Shown piece by piece: positions 49,437-58,887 of a DNA stretch of 64,000 nt. The translations under genes and the position numbers were made by a program. Position 1 is the first letter of the stretch. Each line of letters opens with the position of its first letter. The DNA is from Betaproteobacteria bacterium. Lineage in GTDB: Bacteria > Pseudomonadota > Gammaproteobacteria > Burkholderiales > SG8-39. Under the pieces are notes generated by a model, which did no database searches, was not told where the DNA came from, and saw only the letters and a list, made by a program, of their open reading frames with translations. The stretch lies in the NCBI GenBank assembly GCA_022340285.1, contig JAJDOG010000040.1, forward strand, positions 1 to 64,000, read 5' to 3'.

Positions 49437-50255
49437 CTAGTTTCCCTCGAACTTCGGCTTTTCCTTCTTCACGAAGGCGTTGTAAGCGCGCTCGAAATCG
49501 CGCGTCTGCATGCAGATCGCCTGCGCCTCGGCCTCGGCCTCGATGGCCTGCTCGATCGACATGTTCCATTCCTGGTGCAGGCACTTCTTGGTCATCGAGT
49601 GTGCGAACGCCGGGCCGTTCGCCAGCGTGAGCGCCATCTCGTTGGCGCGCGCCAGGAGCTTGTCCGGGAAAACGAGCTCGTTGAAGTAGCCCCACGCAAG
49701 ACCTTCCTCGGCCTTCATGACGCGGCCGGTATAGAGCAGCTCTGACGCTCGTCCTTGACCGATGATGCGCGGCAGGATCGCGCACGCGCCCATGTCGCAT
49801 CCGGCGAGGCCGACGCGCACGAAGAGGAACGCCGTCTTGCACTCGGGCGTCCCATAGCGGAAATCCGAAACCATCGCGACGATCGCGCCCGCACCCGTGC
49901 AGATGCCGTCCACGGCGGCGATGATCGGCTGCGGACAGTTACGCATCTCCTTGACGAGGCTTCCAGTCATGCGCGTGAAGACCATCAGGTCGTCCATTTC
50001 CATCTTCACCAGCGGGCCGATGATGTCGTGCACGTCCCCGCCCGAGCAGAAATTTCCGCCTTCACCGGTGACGACCACCGTCCGCACGTCGTCCGCGTAT
50101 TGCAGCTTGTGGAACGTGTCGCGGAGCTCCGCGTAGCTCTGGAAGGTGAGCGGGTTCTTCCGCTCCGGTCGGTTGAGCGTGATGGTCGCGACGCGATTCT
50201 TCACTTCCCACTTGAAATGCTCGGGCCGCCACTCGGCCGCCTTCAACTTGTACAT
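49437..50255 (-). CDS. crotonase-superfamily enzyme (enoyl-CoA hydratase/isomerase-like)
   Basis: 272 residues with the crotonase oxyanion-hole strands ([15 protein letters not shown] and [13 protein letters not shown]). The second catalytic Glu of true hydratases (normally in QPEINLGL) is replaced: the segment reads [19 protein letters not shown]. So it may be a hydratase of atypical chemistry, an isomerase or a hydrolase acting on the intermediate made by the neighbouring dehydrogenase. The ATG at 50255 follows AGGAGG. Between the SDR and dehydrogenase genes, all leftward. Confidence 0.88.
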   Translation of the reverse strand: MYKLKAAEWRPEHFKWEVKNRVATITLNRPERKNPLTFQSYAELRDTFHKLQYADDVRTVVVTGEGGNFCSGGDVHDIIGPLVKMEMDDLMVFTRMTGSLVKEMRNCPQPIIAAVDGICTGAGAIVAMVSDFRYGTPECKTAFLFVRVGLAGCDMGACAILPRIIGQGRASELLYTGRVMKAEEGLAWGYFNELVFPDKLLARANEMALTLANGPAFAHSMTKKCLHQEWNMSIEQAIEAEAEAQAICMQTRDFERAYNAFVKKEKPKFEGN

Positions 50256-50321
50256 GATGTTCCTCCTGATGCTTCCTGAAAACTGGGTGCGGACGTTTCG
50301 AGCCCTTCCAGGCCGATACAC

Positions 50322-51068
50322 TTACCCGGCCATGGTCAAACCGCCGCTCACGCTCAAGACCTGGCCGGTGACGAAGCTCGTCGCGTCGCTCGCAAAGAAC
50401 ACGACCGCATCGGCAACCTCTGCAGGCAGCGCGAGTCGCTGCATGGGCGTGACGCGGACAAACGCATCGCGGATCTTTTCGGGCACCGCGGCGAGTAGCG
50501 GGGTATCGGTCGGACCCGGGCACACGCAATTGACGGTGACGTTGTAGCGGGCCATCTCCCGCGCCAGGCCCTTGGTGAATGCGATCACGCCGCCCTTGGC
50601 CGCCGAGTACACGGTCTCACCGAGGCTCCCGACGCGGCCTGCGTCGCTCGCCACCGAGACGATCTTGCCGGCCTTGCGCTCCATCATCGGCTCGATGAAC
50701 GCCCGGGTCACCATGACGGGTCCCATGAGGTTGAGGTCGACGACCTTGCGCCAGAAGTCCGGCGTGTTCTTGACGAAAGGCTCCGTCTTCCCCCAGCCCG
50801 CGACGTTTGCGACGATGTCCACCTGCTGCGCCTTGGCGAGCGCGTCGCGACGGAAGGCCTCCACCGAATCGGGATCGGTGACGTCCAAACGGAAGAAATC
50901 GGCGCGCTGCCCTTGTTCGCGCGCGCGTGCGGCCACCGCTTCGCCGGCTTCTATGGCGACGTCACCGAGCAGGACATGCGCGCCCGCTGCGGCGAGCTTC
51001 TCTGCCGTTGCACGTCCGATTCCCGATGCGGCACCGGTCACCACTGCGGTCTTTCCCTGAAGTTGCAT
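50322..51068 (-). CDS. short-chain dehydrogenase/reductase, BadH-like
   Basis: 248-residue NAD(P)-dependent SDR: TGAASGIGRA cofactor loop, catalytic Ser in VSVASDAGRVGS, YSAAK (Tyr/Lys). The stretches NCVCPGPTDTPLLAAV and the C-terminus TGQVLSVSGGLTMAG closely resemble 2-hydroxycyclohexanecarboxyl-CoA dehydrogenase (BadH) of Rhodopseudomonas. Likely oxidises a 3-hydroxyacyl-CoA in the pathway. Good ribosome binding site (AAGGAGG). First gene of the operon preceded by the operator at 51145-51162. Confidence 0.9.
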   Translation of the reverse strand: MQLQGKTAVVTGAASGIGRATAEKLAAAGAHVLLGDVAIEAGEAVAARAREQGQRADFFRLDVTDPDSVEAFRRDALAKAQQVDIVANVAGWGKTEPFVKNTPDFWRKVVDLNLMGPVMVTRAFIEPMMERKAGKIVSVASDAGRVGSLGETVYSAAKGGVIAFTKGLAREMARYNVTVNCVCPGPTDTPLLAAVPEKIRDAFVRVTPMQRLALPAEVADAVVFFASDATSFVTGQVLSVSGGLTMAG

Positions 51069-51144
51069 CGTGCGATCCTCCTTGATCGGGCGGACTGCCG
51101 GCCCGGGACGGCGAGGCCGGCCCGATAGTCCGAAATGCGGTCAT

Positions 51145-51162
51145 TGAATGATTGCTCATTCA
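51145..51162. promoter_or_regulatory. TetR-type operator in front of the SDR operon
   Basis: TGAATGA-TTGC-TCATTCA: same 7-bp arms and 4-bp spacer as the site before the acyl-CoA synthetase. It lies 77 bp before the SDR start codon, in a promoter position for the SDR-crotonase-dehydrogenase-tetR unit. No match is seen before the amidohydrolase operon. Confidence 0.82.
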
Positions 51163-51306
51163 TTTTGGTGCGTCAAGCGGATCGCGCGATCGCGCCCGAT
51201 CACACTGGCGGACGCGCGGAATACCGAGCTAAATGAGGATGTTATGGCGGCGCGGTGGTGCTCAGAGGGCCATGCGGAGGCCGTGCGCGACCTCGCGCGC
51301 CGACGC

Positions 51307-51933
51307 CTAGGACACCCTGCGTGCGTGCTTGCCCACGCTCCAACCCATCGCGGCGAGGTGCTTCTCGCCCACCTCGACCGGATCCGACTCGAGGGGCGTC
51401 GCCATGGTGTCGTTCCAGCGGTTGAGGTAGCCGAACAGCGCGATCACGGCGACGATCTCGACGATCTCGCCTTCGTTCCAGTGCTTCCGCAGCTCCGCGA
51501 ACATCGCGTCGGTGACGTCATTTGGCACCTGGCCGGCCGCCAGTGCCACATCCAGCGCCGCACGCTCGGCCGCGCTGAATAGTGGGCTCGTCCGGTACTC
51601 CCACACGGCCGCAAGCTTCGCCCCGTCGACACTTTCCGAGTGCAACGCGTGGCCAGCGGTGTGCGCCATGCAGTACTGGCAGCCGGCCGCGCGACTCGCG
51701 ACGTGACCGATGAGGCGCCTGAAGCCGAGGTCCACGCTTCCCTCCGGGTCCCAGATCGCGGCGGAAAGCTGGGCGTAAGCCTTGAGCAGCTTCGGGCGCC
51801 GCTGCATCGTCAGCTGGCTGTTCGGCAGATAGCCGTTGCGCTTCTCGAGCTTCGCAAAGTACTCGGTGAGGTCCGGGTCATGGTCGGGAGGAAGCGGCGC
51901 GAGCCGCGGCGCGGGAAGCATGTCGTCTTTCAT
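51307..51933 (-). CDS. carboxymuconolactone decarboxylase / AhpD-family protein
   Basis: 208 residues with the AhpD-like fold and redox motif GCQYCMAHTAGHAL (CxxC...H). Alkylhydroperoxidase-type members use this thiol pair in peroxide reduction; others are decarboxylases of aromatic-ring fission products. Last gene of the cupin-dctPQM-amidohydrolase operon; the ATG at 51933 follows GAGGAG. Confidence 0.88.
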   Translation of the reverse strand: MKDDMLPAPRLAPLPPDHDPDLTEYFAKLEKRNGYLPNSQLTMQRRPKLLKAYAQLSAAIWDPEGSVDLGFRRLIGHVASRAAGCQYCMAHTAGHALHSESVDGAKLAAVWEYRTSPLFSAAERAALDVALAAGQVPNDVTDAMFAELRKHWNEGEIVEIVAVIALFGYLNRWNDTMATPLESDPVEVGEKHLAAMGWSVGKHARRVS

Positions 51934-51948
51934 GTTGGTCTCCTCTCT

Positions 51949-52965
51949 CTACAATCCGAGCAGGCGCGCAGCGTTTACTTCGGTGATAGCGTGCTTCGCT
52001 GCCTCGTCAAGCTTGGAATGCGCGGTCACGATTTCCACTGGTCGCTCATAGGCGATCGGGAAGCAATAGTCGCTGCCCATCAGCACCCGGTCGGCACCGA
52101 TGACGCGCACCAGGTAGTCGAGCACGTCGTCCGAGTAACCCACCGTGTCGTAATAGAACCGGCGCAGATACTCGACCGGCGACTGTCGACTCGTGCTCTT
52201 GAGGTCCGCACGCTTCTCCCAGCCGCGGCTCAGTCGCCCCACGAGCCACGGGAATGCCCCGCCGGCATGCGGCAGGACGACCGTGAGCTGCGGATAGCGG
52301 TCCAGCACGCCGCCGAAGATGAGATGCGCGGCTGCGATCGCGGACTCGAACGGATTGCCCAGCAGGTTCGTGAGGTAGTGCTTCTGCAGCCGCTCGTTGG
52401 CAATCACGAAGACGGGATGCAGAAAGATCGGCAGCCCCAGTGCTTCGATGCGTTCATAGACAGGAAAGAAAGCCGGTTCGGAGAGCTCTCGGTCGTTCAC
52501 GCGTGTGGACATGTAGAAACCCCGCACGCCGGGCAACTTGGCCGCGCGTTCGACTTCCTTCACTGCGAGGTCCGGCTCGTGCATCGGCAGCGCAGCGAGA
52601 CCCACGAGCCGCCGCGGCGCGCGCTCGTGTGCGCGAGCGAGCTCTTCGTTAAAAGTTGCTGCGAGCCGCTCGCCGAGCTCGCGCCCGGCCCAGTACACCA
52701 TGGGCTGCGAAAGTGAGAGGGCGTGCACCTTGACGCCCTGCTCGTCCATCGCGGCGAGCCGCGCGTCGAGGTCGACGAAGCGTGGGCCCAAAGGGCCGGT
52801 GGTGAGATATCCAACCTTGAACTGCGGCCCCTTGTCGTCGATTTCACGCCATTCGAGACCATGCGCGGGGCCCTTCTCCGCAAGCAGATCCAGAAAGCGC
52901 TTCGGATACCAGTGGGCGTGTACGTCCACCGGGCCATGGGAGTGAAAGGCCTGGGCTTTGCTCAT
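51949..52965 (-). CDS. amidohydrolase-2 family protein (ACMSD-like)
   Basis: 338 residues of the metal-dependent decarboxylase/hydrolase family that includes aminocarboxymuconate-semialdehyde decarboxylase and gamma-resorcylate decarboxylase. Metal ligands are seen in DVHAHWYP (N-terminus), LHPVF, VLPHAGG and the catalytic Asp in MGSDYCFP. Nonoxidative decarboxylation of an aromatic or muconic acid is a plausible reaction. The start overlaps the dctM-like stop as ATGA. Confidence 0.9.
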   Translation of the reverse strand: MSKAQAFHSHGPVDVHAHWYPKRFLDLLAEKGPAHGLEWREIDDKGPQFKVGYLTTGPLGPRFVDLDARLAAMDEQGVKVHALSLSQPMVYWAGRELGERLAATFNEELARAHERAPRRLVGLAALPMHEPDLAVKEVERAAKLPGVRGFYMSTRVNDRELSEPAFFPVYERIEALGLPIFLHPVFVIANERLQKHYLTNLLGNPFESAIAAAHLIFGGVLDRYPQLTVVLPHAGGAFPWLVGRLSRGWEKRADLKSTSRQSPVEYLRRFYYDTVGYSDDVLDYLVRVIGADRVLMGSDYCFPIAYERPVEIVTAHSKLDEAAKHAITEVNAARLLGL

Positions 52966-54236
52966 CTTAGGAATTGCAGTATCCAGAGGGAAAGTTGGGG
53001 AATGAATGTCACCACGAGAAGCGCCGCGATCGCTACCGCGATGAACGGCAACAATCCCGGATAGATGGAGGACAAGGGCGCCCTGAACACTGCCTGGCCG
53101 ACGAAGATGTTAAGCCCGAATGGAGGGGTGAACGTGCCGATGCTGAGGTTCATCACGAGTATTACGCCGAAGTGAATCGGGCCAACGCCGGCGGCCATGG
53201 CTATGGGCAACAGAAGCGGGGCCAGCACGAGGATGGAGGACGCCGTATCGAGCACCATGCCGACGAGCAGCAGGAACCCATTGATGGCGAGCAGCACCGC
53301 CCAGGTTGGCCACGCGAGTGCGGTGATGAAATCCGTCGCGGCTTGCGCGGCGCCGCTCACTGTCAGTAGCCATGAATACACACCGGCGCAGGCAACGATG
53401 ACGAAGATCTGTGCGGTGAGGTACATCGAGCGCGCGGCAGTCCTGAAGATTTCGCGAAGTCCCATCTCGCGATAGACCAGCCCGACGACGATCATCGCGT
53501 ACACGCAGGCAACACCTGCAGCTTCGGTCGGGGAGAACACGCCGCTGTAGATGCCACCCAGAATGATCACCGGCGCGGCGATCGACCAGATGCCGGCGCG
53601 CGTTGCCGCGAGGAATTCCGAAAGCCGGAACGGCGCAACGCCGCGATCGCCGCGGCGGCCGGTGTAGAACAGGATGTACGCAGCAAAGGCCGCCGCAAGC
53701 ACGAGACCCGGCAAGATGCCCGCAGCGAACAACCGGACGATGGACGCCTCGGCGGCGATACCGTAGAGGATGAAGCCGATCGACGGCGGGATCAGGTTGT
53801 CGATCGCCGCTGCAGAAATGAGCAGACCGCTCGAGAACTTCTCGTCGTACCCCGCATCGCGCAGGCGCTGGTAGGTGAGCCCTCCCACCGCCGCGACGGT
53901 TGCGGCAGTGGATCCCGATATCGCGCCGAATACCGTGGTCGTGCCCAGTGCGGTGAGAGGGAGACTGCCGCGGACTCCGCCGATCATCGATGTGACCCAG
54001 CGCACGAGGCGCTCCGACACTCCGCCTCTTCCCATCAGATCACCGGCGAAGATGAAGAACGGCACGGCGAGCAGTGCGTACTTGTCAATGCTGCTGAACA
54101 TGACCTGATGAACCGCCGTCGTGGGCACGTCGGCAAACACCAGCAGCACCACAATGGACGTCGCGAGCAGGATCAGGAATAGCGGAAAGCCGAGCGCCAA
54201 CAGAACGATCGGCAGGAGCGCCATCACCCATCCCAT
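52962..54236 (-). CDS. TRAP transporter large permease (DctM family)
   Basis: 424 residues, about 12 membrane helices, with DctM signatures FVFADVPTTAVHQ-like region, PFFIFAGDLMGRGGVSERLV, ISGSTAATVAAVGGL and TFTPPFGLNIFVG. Ion-coupled translocator of an organic acid captured by the DctP receptor encoded upstream. Good ribosome binding site (AGGAG). Confidence 0.93.
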   Translation of the reverse strand: MGWVMALLPIVLLALGFPLFLILLATSIVVLLVFADVPTTAVHQVMFSSIDKYALLAVPFFIFAGDLMGRGGVSERLVRWVTSMIGGVRGSLPLTALGTTTVFGAISGSTAATVAAVGGLTYQRLRDAGYDEKFSSGLLISAAAIDNLIPPSIGFILYGIAAEASIVRLFAAGILPGLVLAAAFAAYILFYTGRRGDRGVAPFRLSEFLAATRAGIWSIAAPVIILGGIYSGVFSPTEAAGVACVYAMIVVGLVYREMGLREIFRTAARSMYLTAQIFVIVACAGVYSWLLTVSGAAQAATDFITALAWPTWAVLLAINGFLLLVGMVLDTASSILVLAPLLLPIAMAAGVGPIHFGVILVMNLSIGTFTPPFGLNIFVGQAVFRAPLSSIYPGLLPFIAVAIAALLVVTFIPQLSLWILQFLR

Positions 54237-54248
54237 CGCGATGGGCTC

Positions 54249-54716
54249 CTAGAACTTACCTGTCAGATAGGAGCGGATGCGAACGACGACCGCGAGGGCC
54301 GCGAGCGCGAATCCCGTCAAAAGGGCCGCGTGCGGAATGGCCTTCGGGATACCCGCCGACACGCTGACCTGCTTGGCTTGGACGAAGAGCGTCACGACCT
54401 GAAAAGACTGCAGGACGACGAAGCCGCAGCAGGCGATCATCGCCGCGGCGACGAAGCCATTGAGGATCGCTCTCCATGGCCCGCGGATGGCCGCGGAGAA
54501 CAGATCCATGTTCAGGTGATCGCCGTTGTAGCTGATCGCCGCTATGCCGATGAAGACGCCCCAGATGGTGATGAAGACCATCACCTCCTCGGCCCAGAAC
54601 AAGGCATAGCCGAACGCATATCGGCCGATGACATTCGCGATGTTGATTGCGACGCCGAGCAACATCAGCGTGCCGAGCGCCCAACGCGGGAGGGTGGCGA
54701 ATACGAATCGGAGCAT
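54249..54716 (-). CDS. TRAP transporter small permease (DctQ family)
   Basis: 155 residues with four membrane helices and the DctQ motif region FGYALFWAEEVMVFITIWGVFIG, which carries the conserved EE. Accessory subunit of the TRAP permease, encoded between receptor and large permease with a 12-bp gap to the latter. Confidence 0.92.
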   Translation of the reverse strand: MLRFVFATLPRWALGTLMLLGVAINIANVIGRYAFGYALFWAEEVMVFITIWGVFIGIAAISYNGDHLNMDLFSAAIRGPWRAILNGFVAAAMIACCGFVVLQSFQVVTLFVQAKQVSVSAGIPKAIPHAALLTGFALAALAVVVRIRSYLTGKF

Positions 54717-54746
54717 CCGGACTCGCCCCCTTCTAACGGAGCGGAA

Positions 54747-55757
54747 TCAGTACTTCGCCGACGTCGACTTCAGCTGCTTGTAGAAACCGCTGACTGCGGG
54801 ATTGCCTTTCGTCACGTCGTCGCCGATGTGCGCAAGCAGCGATCTAACCTTGGCTTGATCCGCGGCAGGAAGCTTCACAAAGCTGCCGCCGACCTCCGCC
54901 CACTTCTTGCGCATCCCGGCGTCCAGCTCCCGTGAGCGCGCCATTGTGCGCGGCTGCAGTTTGGCGCCTTCCTCGATCACGATCTGGCGCAGATCGGGGG
55001 GCAGCTTCGCGAGCCAGGGGCGACTGACGGCGCCGGTGGAGATGATCATCGTATCGTCGACTTCGGTCAGCACTTTGGCGATGTCGTAGAACTTGAAGAT
55101 CACGTAGACCGCCGTCGCACTCATCGTGCCGTCGATCACGCCCTGCCGCAACCCCGGAACGACCTCCCCGAGATCCATGGGGACGGCCGTGGCGCCGAAC
55201 GCACGCATCTTCGCCCGCTCGGCGTCGGTGGCGTTGACGCGCAGCTTCTTGCCCTTGAAGTCGTCCAGGGTGCGGAGCGGCTCCTTGCCGAAGTAGTGGG
55301 CGAACGCATACGTGGTCACGGATACGACCTGCAGATTCTTATCGGCGCCCAGTCCCATGATCGCCTCGTTCGTCTCCGGGTCGAGCAGTACCTTCTCCGC
55401 CTGCGCGGGATTCTTGAACAGCAGCGGGATGCTGAAGACGCCGAACCGCGGGTCGACGCCGGCGAAGAAATCCGCGGGCGCGATGAACGCCTCGACCGTG
55501 CCGAGCTGAAGCCCCTCGATCTGGCTCGCGATCGTTCCGAGCTGGTTGCGAGGGAACACCTTGACCTCGATGCGACCTTTGCTCCGCGCCTCGATTCCCT
55601 CCTTCATCCAGTTTGCCCACTGATGCTGAATGTCGTTCATGGTGCCGAGGCCGATCTTCATGGTGTAGTCGGCCGCATGGACCGGGGCGATCCAGGACGC
55701 CGCTGACAGGATCGTCGCCGCGGCGAGCGAGCGTAGTGCGAGTGCGGGTTGACGCAT
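54747..55757 (-). CDS. TRAP transporter solute receptor, DctP family
   Basis: 336-residue periplasmic binding protein with a signal peptide (LRSLAAATILSAASWIAPVHAAD) and DctP features (HQWANWMKEGIEARSKGRIEVKVFPRNQLGT; LRTLDDFKGKKLRVNATDAERAKM, which carries the substrate-carboxylate-binding Arg; DGTMSATAVYV). Strong AAGGAGGAG ribosome binding site at the ATG. Substrate not predictable beyond a carboxylate. Confidence 0.93.
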   Translation of the reverse strand: MRQPALALRSLAAATILSAASWIAPVHAADYTMKIGLGTMNDIQHQWANWMKEGIEARSKGRIEVKVFPRNQLGTIASQIEGLQLGTVEAFIAPADFFAGVDPRFGVFSIPLLFKNPAQAEKVLLDPETNEAIMGLGADKNLQVVSVTTYAFAHYFGKEPLRTLDDFKGKKLRVNATDAERAKMRAFGATAVPMDLGEVVPGLRQGVIDGTMSATAVYVIFKFYDIAKVLTEVDDTMIISTGAVSRPWLAKLPPDLRQIVIEEGAKLQPRTMARSRELDAGMRKKWAEVGGSFVKLPAADQAKVRSLLAHIGDDVTKGNPAVSGFYKQLKSTSAKY

Positions 55758-55811
55758 TTTTCTCCTCCTTTGGTCTTCCAAAACGCTCCGGCTTGACCGG
55801 AGACGGGCCGA

Positions 55812-56495
55812 TCACCAGATGAGGTCGCCCTCGCGGATCAGCATCTTGCAGTTTTCGTTTTCTGTGAAAGGCGCGTGCGGCATGCCGCATGGCATGCGGA
55901 ACCAGACTCCGGTCGTGTACGCGGCGTATTCGTCCTTGAGGCAGCCTTCGAGAACCAGCGTCTCCTCGCCGATCGAATGGTCGTGCGAAGGAAGCTGGCG
56001 GTTCGGGTGCACGTTACCGATGCGGCTTGTCTCGATGCCGTCCTTGTTCGGGTAGAGATGCAGGACGTCCGCGCCTCGATGAGGAAAGGCCATCCACTGC
56101 GCCGTTTTGGCGTCGACCACGATCCTTTCGCCGGCGGCCGCGCGGATCGGAACGCGCCACTTCGCGTAGATGACGCAGCCCGTCTTGGACGCAGGCGCGT
56201 GGTGGAACCCGGGCGGATTGCGGATGAAGGTGTGCGGCCCGTAATCGCCGTGGCCATCGGAATACGTTCCCTCGACGACGAAGATGTCGAGCCGGTCGGC
56301 GAGCGTCTCCGCCGGCATGCTCGCGCCCGGCTCGAAATTGAGGAGGGAGGTTTCGCGCCCCTTCTTCGGGTCGTTCACGAATTCGAGCACCTTCCGCGAT
56401 ACGCCGGGGTACTCGGTTTTCTCCCACGGAACCTCGTTCGTGTTGACGACCGCGCACTGGGTCGGGTCGGCGTTGACGGAGGCGGCGACACGCAT
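55812..56495 (-). CDS. two-cupin (ChrR-like) protein
   Basis: 227 residues with two cupin halves: first around EPGASMPAETLADRLDIFVVEG...PPGFHHAP and second around LPSHDHSIGEETLVLEG...MPCGMPHAPF, where His-Asp-His, Glu and His could bind metal. ChrR-type cupins serve as Zn-dependent anti-sigma parts or as small enzymes. First gene of the operon with dctPQM; start follows AGGGGGG. Confidence 0.85.
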   Translation of the reverse strand: MRVAASVNADPTQCAVVNTNEVPWEKTEYPGVSRKVLEFVNDPKKGRETSLLNFEPGASMPAETLADRLDIFVVEGTYSDGHGDYGPHTFIRNPPGFHHAPASKTGCVIYAKWRVPIRAAAGERIVVDAKTAQWMAFPHRGADVLHLYPNKDGIETSRIGNVHPNRQLPSHDHSIGEETLVLEGCLKDEYAAYTTGVWFRMPCGMPHAPFTENENCKMLIREGDLIW

Positions 56496-56661
56496 GGGCT
56501 TCCCCCCTTGACTTCGGTTTCCGATAACGTGGCAAAATAACGATAAAGCACCGCCGGGAGCCCGGTCAAGCGCTTCGTCGAATGATCCGCGACGGGGCCT
56601 GGCAACGATTCAGGTGGTGCGTCGCCTTTGGGCGCCGCGGCAACCAACAAGGCCCACTACG

Positions 56662-56916
56662 ATGTCCAACACCGAAGAGCCGTTGATCGCCCAGAAGGGC
56701 CCCTTCCGGATCGAGTTGCTCGCCACCTACCGGTACGCATGGTGCGCCTGCGGAATGAGCAAGATGCAGCCCTTTTGCGATGGGTCGCATACCGGGTCCA
56801 AGGCGGGCATCAAGCCCGTCATCTGGGTACAGGACAGGGATGCAACGGTGCTGCTATGCGGATGCAAACGGACCGGCAAGCAACCGTTCTGCGATTCCAC
56901 GCACAAGACGCTCTGA
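56662..56916 (+). CDS. CDGSH iron-sulfur protein with two motifs
   Basis: 84 residues containing two mitoNEET-type cluster motifs: CACGMSKMQPFCDGSH and CGCKRTGKQPFCDSTH, each with the C-x-C...C...H pattern for a [2Fe-2S] cluster. Single-chain double-CDGSH proteins are known in bacteria; the role is probably redox or Fe-S transfer. Start at 56662 because the upstream frame is Arg/Pro-rich. Confidence 0.9.
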   Translation: MSNTEEPLIAQKGPFRIELLATYRYAWCACGMSKMQPFCDGSHTGSKAGIKPVIWVQDRDATVLLCGCKRTGKQPFCDSTHKTL

Positions 56917-56997
56917 CGCGCGCCGGTTGCTGCCTGGCTTGTCCGCGATCTGGCGCTGCTTGGCGGCTGGTCCATTTTCTCGAGAAACCGAATCACC

Positions 56998-57711
56998 ATG
57001 AGTCAACGCCATCCTGATCAGGCTTTGTTGTTAGAGGCCAGGACCGGAAGCGAATCGCCACAGGGCGGCACCCTCGCCGGCGCGATCTGCGACCGGGTGC
57101 GCACCGACATCCTTGCGGGTCGCCGCCAGCCCGGAGCGAGAATTCGTCTCGAGGATCTGAAAGCGGAGTTCGGCGTGAGCTGGAGCCCGATCCGCGAAGC
57201 CGTTTCGCGGCTCGTGGCCGAGGGGCTGATCACTACCGAGGAGAACCGCGGCTATCGCGTTGCACCGGTGTCCAGGGCCGATCTTGCCGAGGTGATCAGC
57301 TTGCGCATGCTGCTCGAGAGCATGGCGCTGCAGCGCTCGATCGAGCAGGGCGACGACGCGTGGGAGGCGGACGTCCTCGCCCACCAGCATCGCCTGGGAA
57401 AGCTCGAGAGCAGCCGGATGAATCCCGCGGAAGGCGAGCAGTGGGAGACCTGGCACCGCGCGTACCACGAAGCGCTCATTCGCGCGTGCGGCTCGCCGAT
57501 CCTGCTCCAGTTTTGCGACCAGCTGCATGATCTGAACGACCGCTACCGGCGCCTGTTTCTTTCGGCGCACGACTTCGATCGCGACGTCCCCGCCGAGCAT
57601 CGCAGCATCACCGAAGCCACGCTCGCGCGTGACGCGGTCACCGCCTGCGACCTTCTGCGGGGGCATATAGAGAGAACCGGCCAGAACGTCCTGCACTCCA
57701 TGCAGGTTTAG
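56998..57711 (+). CDS. GntR-family regulator, FCD (FadR-type) domain
   Basis: 237 residues: winged HTH (ICDRVRTDILAGRRQPGARIRLEDLKAEFGVSWSPIREAVSRLVAEGL) plus an all-helical FCD ligand domain with metal-site histidines (HQHRLGKLE; WHRAYHEAL; EHRSI). Divergent from the cupin-dctPQM operon with only the CDGSH gene between, so it is the most likely regulator of that catabolic operon. Confidence 0.92.
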   Translation: MSQRHPDQALLLEARTGSESPQGGTLAGAICDRVRTDILAGRRQPGARIRLEDLKAEFGVSWSPIREAVSRLVAEGLITTEENRGYRVAPVSRADLAEVISLRMLLESMALQRSIEQGDDAWEADVLAHQHRLGKLESSRMNPAEGEQWETWHRAYHEALIRACGSPILLQFCDQLHDLNDRYRRLFLSAHDFDRDVPAEHRSITEATLARDAVTACDLLRGHIERTGQNVLHSMQV

Positions 57712-57738
57712 TGGCGCAGGCCGGCACCATTTGGGGAA

Positions 57739-58887
57739 CTAGGCCAGCACGGGCGGGAGCTGGCGGGCGAGCGCCTGCTTTCTAGACGTTGCCGCGCCGA
57801 CGAGCGCGAACCCGGTGAGCACGCCGGCGCCATCGACGAAACGCGCTTCCACGCCCTCTTCGGCCGCTTCCGTCTCCCACGCACCATCTGATCCGGCCGG
57901 CGGGGCGACCACGACCGGCAACGCAGGCGTTTTGACCACGACGGGCATCGCCGGGTAGGTCACCGCGGTCGGCATGCCGGCAAGCGTGCGCGCTAGCGCG
58001 CGTGTTGCATGCATGATCGGGGCGACGAACGGAAGCACCTGACCGTTGACCTCGGCACAGTCGCCGAGTGCGTAGACATCGGGTGCACTCGCGGCGAGAA
58101 AACGGTCGGTCACGATGCCGCGATTGACGGTCAGGCTGGCACGGCGCGCGAGATCGGTCCGCGGCCGCAGGCCGATCGCCGCGAGTACGGCATCGGCCTC
58201 GAGGTCCATGCCGTCTGCGAGCGCAACGCGCAGCCCTTCGGTTGCGTGCGACACCGTTGTCGCGGTCGTTCCGAGATGCCAGCGCACGCCGACGCGGGCC
58301 AGCGCAGCCTCTACGCGCTCGGCGGCGGGTCCGGGCAGGAGCCTGCCGAGCGGCTGGGGCGCCGGATCGACGACGTCCACAGTGTAGCCGGCCGTCGCGA
58401 GATCGTTGGCGAACTCGCAGCCAATGAGGCCGGCACCCAAGAGCACGACACGCCTGCGCCCCTCGATCTTCGCGCGAAATCGCGCGTAGGACTCGAGGTC
58501 GTTTACGCGCTGAACTTCGTCGGCCGCGTCGCCCGCAAGCGGCACCGAAATCGGATCCGCGCCGAGCGCCAGCACGAGCTTCGAGTAAGTAAGCGTCTCC
58601 CCATCGAGCTCGATCGCCCGTCGCACTGTATCGATTGCACGGACTTCAGTGTTCGCGCGAACTTCTGCGCGGAGCTGCGCAGCCATGTCCGCGGCGCTCG
58701 CTCCGCCGAGCTGAGTCACCGTCTTTCCCGACGCGAAAGCGTTCGAGAGCATCGGCTTGGAATAAGCCCGCGCCTCGTCGCGGCTGACGACCACGAGCGC
58801 TCGCTCGGCGTCGAGCTTGCGGAGCTCGCGCGCGACACCATAGCCCGCGAGCCCGCTGCCGAGAACGATGATCGGCGCCTTTCCCAT
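57739..58887 (-). CDS. NAD(P)/FAD-dependent oxidoreductase, rubredoxin-reductase-like
   Basis: 382 residues with the pyridine-nucleotide disulfide oxidoreductase fold: N-terminal FAD site IIVLGSGLAGYGVARELRK, NADH site RRVVLLGAGLIGCEFANDL, and C-terminal FAD site DVYALGDCAEVNG. No redox-active disulfide, as expected for electron transferases. Being in an operon with rubredoxin and rubrerythrin points to NADH:rubredoxin reductase. The ATG overlaps the dps stop as TAATG; a longer frame would run through dps. Confidence 0.92.
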   Translation of the reverse strand: MGKAPIIVLGSGLAGYGVARELRKLDAERALVVVSRDEARAYSKPMLSNAFASGKTVTQLGGASAADMAAQLRAEVRANTEVRAIDTVRRAIELDGETLTYSKLVLALGADPISVPLAGDAADEVQRVNDLESYARFRAKIEGRRRVVLLGAGLIGCEFANDLATAGYTVDVVDPAPQPLGRLLPGPAAERVEAALARVGVRWHLGTTATTVSHATEGLRVALADGMDLEADAVLAAIGLRPRTDLARRASLTVNRGIVTDRFLAASAPDVYALGDCAEVNGQVLPFVAPIMHATRALARTLAGMPTAVTYPAMPVVVKTPALPVVVAPPAGSDGAWETEAAEEGVEARFVDGAGVLTGFALVGAATSRKQALARQLPPVLA

